From: Methylobacterium sp. UNC378MF
GTDB lineage: Bacteria > Pseudomonadota > Alphaproteobacteria > Rhizobiales > Beijerinckiaceae
Direction of reading: 5' to 3'
Length of the DNA stretch: 50,598 nt
Assembly (NCBI RefSeq): GCF_900103195.1
Contig: NZ_FMWU01000039.1
Span: 1 to 50,598, forward strand
Of the stretch, positions 48,530 through 50,598 are shown piece after piece. Each line of letters starts with the position of its first letter. The first letter of the stretch is position 1. Both the position numbers and the translations under genes were made by a program. The notes beneath the pieces were generated by a model that saw only the letters and a program-made list of their open reading frames with translations, was not told the DNA's origin and did no database searches.

Positions 48530-48718
48530 CGGGCGCCGATCATCGAAGCGCCACCCGGCAGATCGTTAACTACTCGCCGCAACCCCGCCGGCATGTCCAC
48601 TCTCCCGCCCGCCGTTGCCTCTAGGCGCGACCAGATCGAGCGCCTGTCCGAGCACGCCGTACCCCGGTCCCCTCGCCGTTCTCGTCGATGAAGATGATGC
48701 CGGCGGCTTCTGGGGCGC
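48530..48718. other. Degenerate sequence without an intact gene
   Basis: No supported gene. On the minus strand a short segment PEAAGIIFIDENGEGTGVRR (around 48650-48710) looks like a fragment of a larger protein but has no start and ends in low-complexity residues. The + strand frame at 48458-48691 is a shadow of the transposase relic. Confidence 0.35.
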
Positions 48719-48949
48719 TCACCGCAGCAGCCGGACCGTCATGCTTGCACTGGTGATGAACGGGACCGCCCCGAAAGCCGCGACGCTGAACCACCACAGC
48801 ACGCGGTCGTACATGGTGGGTTTGTGGTGGCCGATGAACGGATCCTCGATCCACCCAATCGGCTGGTTGGAGTCGCTAAGCAGCAGCCGGTTGAGGCTTT
48901 CGGGTAATGGGCACACTGACCGGTTGGGGACGTTCCGATCCTGGGCCAT
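48719..48949 (-). CDS. Small hypothetical protein with one membrane segment
   Basis: 76 residues from ATG 48949, with GGGGAGAG upstream. The N-terminal part (CPLPESLNRLLLSDSNQPIG then WIEDPFIGHHKPTMYDRVL) precedes a single hydrophobic helix (WWFSVAAFGAVPFITSASM). No family recognised. It is the first of a series of small minus-strand genes up to 49865. Confidence 0.55.
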   Translation of the reverse strand: MAQDRNVPNRSVCPLPESLNRLLLSDSNQPIGWIEDPFIGHHKPTMYDRVLWWFSVAAFGAVPFITSASMTVRLLR

Positions 48950-49009
48950 GCTCTCCCCTTTCTGCGAGCACGGCGCCTGCAGCGCCTCCTGCACGAGCCG
49001 GGGTTCGGG

Positions 49010-49273
49010 TCAGACAGGACTGGCGAGGACATAGTCGATTATAGCGGCGAATGTGTAGGGCTCGCTCGACAGGTATCCGCTCCCTGCGCCGGGCATCACG
49101 TCAAAGGCACGTTGCCCTACCTGCCCAGCCGCACGCATCGCTTCACTGGGTTCCCGCAGCTCTTTCAAGACGGCGCGGACGATGGCTTCGGCATCTTCAC
49201 GGCCGGCCAGCGGTGGTCGGCGCTCGCAAGCATCGAAGGCTGCTGCACATAGACGCTTCATATCTGAGTTCAT
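49010..49273 (-). CDS. Small hypothetical protein
   Basis: 87 residues from ATG 49273 (GTG 49276 is directly in front). Helical, with KRLCAAAFDACERRPPLAGR, DAEAIVRAVLKELREPSEAMRAAGQ and a C-terminal SSEPYTFAAIIDYVLA. The pattern of REPSEAM-x-x-AG followed by an aromatic C-terminus recurs in small proteins of rhizobial and methylobacterial mobile regions. Function unknown. Confidence 0.6.
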   Translation of the reverse strand: MNSDMKRLCAAAFDACERRPPLAGREDAEAIVRAVLKELREPSEAMRAAGQVGQRAFDVMPGAGSGYLSSEPYTFAAIIDYVLASPV

Positions 49274-49336
49274 CACCGAACGCCTTTGCCATGGCCGCTC
49301 CGCCTTCGGAGCTATCTCTACGTGCGGCGGACGACT

Positions 49337-49519
49337 TCAGGAGCGGTACCGCGCGGCCTCAAGGCCCTTTAGCGGCACGCCGGTCCTGAACCGATCGTAT
49401 TTGCGGCCGAGCATGTCGAGCGCGGGACCCGTTGAAACCAAGACAAGCGGGCGATCAACCTCGCTGGCAACGCGGAGCGATCTATCGTGGAAGGCAGAGT
49501 CTGGTTCGGGATCGCTCAT
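49337..49519 (-). CDS. Small hypothetical protein
   Basis: 60 residues from ATG 49519. The sequence SEVDRPLVLVSTGPALDMLG then RKYDRFRTGVPLKGLE has protein-like composition but no known motif. It is in line with the neighbouring small minus-strand genes. Moderate to low confidence because of its size. Confidence 0.45.
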   Translation of the reverse strand: MSDPEPDSAFHDRSLRVASEVDRPLVLVSTGPALDMLGRKYDRFRTGVPLKGLEAARYRS

Positions 49520-49598
49520 AGCTCACCTGGGGCGATTTTGCCTTCAACGCATCGCCCAAGCAGCAGCGGTCATTGTAACTGTAATCTATAAGCAATGC

Positions 49599-49865
49599 TC
49601 AGAGTTCTTCATCAGAGCTCGGGACATACATCTTCCGAAGATCCTCTGGCCCTATGATCCGATCTCCAACTCTGATCCATGGCAGGTGCTCATCTGACCG
49701 GGGCATATGCATTGCGCTGCGAAATGCTTCGTCGAAATGAGGCCATATATCCGGCCCGTGAGTGAGGTCAGCCGGCCGGGCCCGAAACATTTGCGTGGTC
49801 GCAACGGCTCCTTCTTCAAGCCAAATCAAGGTAGCCGGAATGTCCTGATCAATGTGAGTGCTCAT
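49599..49865 (-). CDS. Small hypothetical acidic protein
   Basis: 88 residues from ATG 49865 with a strong ribosome site (AGGAGGG, six bases). It is acidic with several aromatic residues (IPATLIWLEEGAVATTQMFR, HGPDIWPHFDEAFRSAMHMP, LPWIRVGDRIIGPEDL). The compact mixed alpha/beta pattern suggests a folded domain, but no family is recognised. Confidence 0.6.
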   Translation of the reverse strand: MSTHIDQDIPATLIWLEEGAVATTQMFRARPADLTHGPDIWPHFDEAFRSAMHMPRSDEHLPWIRVGDRIIGPEDLRKMYVPSSDEEL

Positions 49866-49913
49866 AGCGCCCTCCTGTTAGGCGCGAAGCATACGCCTGC
49901 GAGAGTGAGTTAG

Positions 49914-50340
49914 CGAGCGAATACGGACGCGGTGCAGGTCCGCGTGCGTTCGTAGTCGGATGCCGACCCAGGCCGCTATCGGATCGGCGGCTCGGCCATC
50001 TCCAGCGGCCTTATTTCAGATAGCCCTTCGCCTTCAGGCGCTCATTCGGCGTTGATGCATACGTGGGGATGAACACGTCGAATAGCTTGTTCGACCGGTT
50101 CTCCGGCTACCGGACGAAGCCTGGGCAGACCTGGGGGCCGCCGGTCTGGGAGTTCGCGGCCAAGGGGCGCTGACACGCTGCTTCACCGCCGAAGCTCACC
50201 ATGTCCTGATATCTCGACGCTCGTCCCATCCAGGGCCTGCTTGCCGCTCGACGAGCCCCCGCGAGACGAGCGCGCTCCAGACTAGTGCAGTGACGCGGAC
50301 GGAGGATTCACGCAGGCGGTGAGGCGTGCGAGTCTGGGCC
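49914..50340. other. Gene-poor stretch before the IS630-type element
   Basis: About 430 bp. The minus strand from about 50107 to 50012 reads SNKLFDVFIPTYASTPNERL then KAKGYLK and a stop, with no start: a possible C-terminal fragment of a lost gene. A 34-residue + frame at 50068 (MNTSNSLFDRFSGYRTKPGQ) overlaps it. The left end of the IS630-type element probably lies between 50280 and 50340, but its inverted repeat cannot be set without the other end. Confidence 0.35.
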
Positions 50341-50598
50341 ATGGCTCAGACGGTATGCGTTCTTCTCGATGCGAGCGACGCGGCACGGCTGGCTGCGATC
50401 GCCAGCGACCGCTCTCGCCCGCTCAAACATATCCAGCGCGCCCGCATCGTCTTGCTCTCGGCCGAGCGCCTGAGTGTCCAGGACGTCGCCCGGCGAGCGG
50501 GCGTCAGCCGTCCGGCCGTGTGGCGCTGGCAGCGGCGCTACGCCGAGGCGGGCGTCGAGGGTCTGCTGCGCGACAAGACGCGTCCGCCCGGGACACCA
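50341..50598 (+). CDS. IS630-family transposase, N-terminal part (runs off the window)
   Basis: 86 codons from ATG 50341 to the window end with no stop. The N-terminal helix-turn-helix region is characteristic of IS630-type transposases: SRPLKHIQRARIVLLSAERL, SVQDVARRAGVSRPAVWRWQ, RRYAEAGVEGLLRDKTRPPG. The DDE catalytic domain would follow outside the window. IS630 elements insert at TA; the sequence CTAGTGCAG at 50281 could be the left junction, but this is only a guess. Confidence 0.87.
   Translation, partial: MAQTVCVLLDASDAARLAAIASDRSRPLKHIQRARIVLLSAERLSVQDVARRAGVSRPAVWRWQRRYAEAGVEGLLRDKTRPPGTP

Noticed and set aside
48458..48691. 77-codon + strand frame
   Set aside because: It is the shadow of the IS1595-type transposase relic on the opposite strand.
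1..50598. CRISPR arrays, rRNA and tRNA genes, riboswitches
   Set aside because: No regularly spaced direct repeats and no recognisable RNA gene or riboswitch consensus was found anywhere in the window.

Overview
The window looks like a piece of a high-GC alphaproteobacterial chromosome, most probably Methylobacterium/Methylorubrum or a close Rhizobiales relative. That placement is inferred from protein style (DUF6894 proteins, CheB-CheR-PAS fusion, GTA-type tail proteins), very high GC and the short GC-rich terminators; no rRNA or other marker gene is present.

Layout. 1-1.5 kb: chromosomal genes (the end of a mannose-1-phosphate guanylyltransferase/mannose-6-phosphate isomerase and an SDR oxidoreductase). 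1.68-45.0 kb: the late (structural) half of a siphovirus-like, GTA-related prophage, all on the + strand, in the order TerS, TerL, portal/Mu-F/toxin-like fusion, protease-scaffold, major capsid protein, head-tail connector genes, tail tube, tail assembly chaperone with an apparent -1 frameshift, tape measure, GTA TIM-barrel protein, DUF2460, DUF2163, NlpC/P60, baseplate hub, fibre, candidate spanin lipoprotein, GH24 endolysin, holin. No integrase, repressor or replication gene is visible, so it is either defective or domesticated, or its early region lies elsewhere. The tape-measure gene carries an in-frame TAG.

The most unusual property is that the phage late operon is split by four blocks of bacterial, host-like genes placed between intact phage genes: A (3.7-7.9 kb: CRP/FNR regulator, DUF6894 protein, CheB-CheR-PAS), B (13.2-18.0 kb: small secreted protein, HlyD-like protein plus processive GT2/PilZ synthase), C (23.7-29.5 kb: Zn-alcohol/formaldehyde-type dehydrogenase, membrane protein, channel-like protein, LysR regulator, NAD(P)H:quinone oxidoreductase) and D (36.5-39.3 kb: secreted LCCL-domain protein). 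Blocks A, B and C are bounded by the same two short repeats (repeat 1, about 63 bp; repeat 2, about 55 bp), always repeat 1 at one edge and repeat 2 at the other, facing each other, with block A inverted relative to B and C. The repeats lie close to the last phage stop codon or the next phage start. This is the best candidate in the window for an undescribed arrangement.

45-50.6 kb: accessory chromosomal DNA with small secreted proteins, a second DUF6894 protein, up to seven GC-rich terminator hairpins, several small hypothetical genes on the minus strand, relics of an IS1595/ISXO2-type transposase and of a DUF262/DUF1524 (GmrSD-type) protein, and the start of an IS630-family transposase running off the end. 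Coordinates, start codons and domain calls come from reading the sequence only; no database search was possible.
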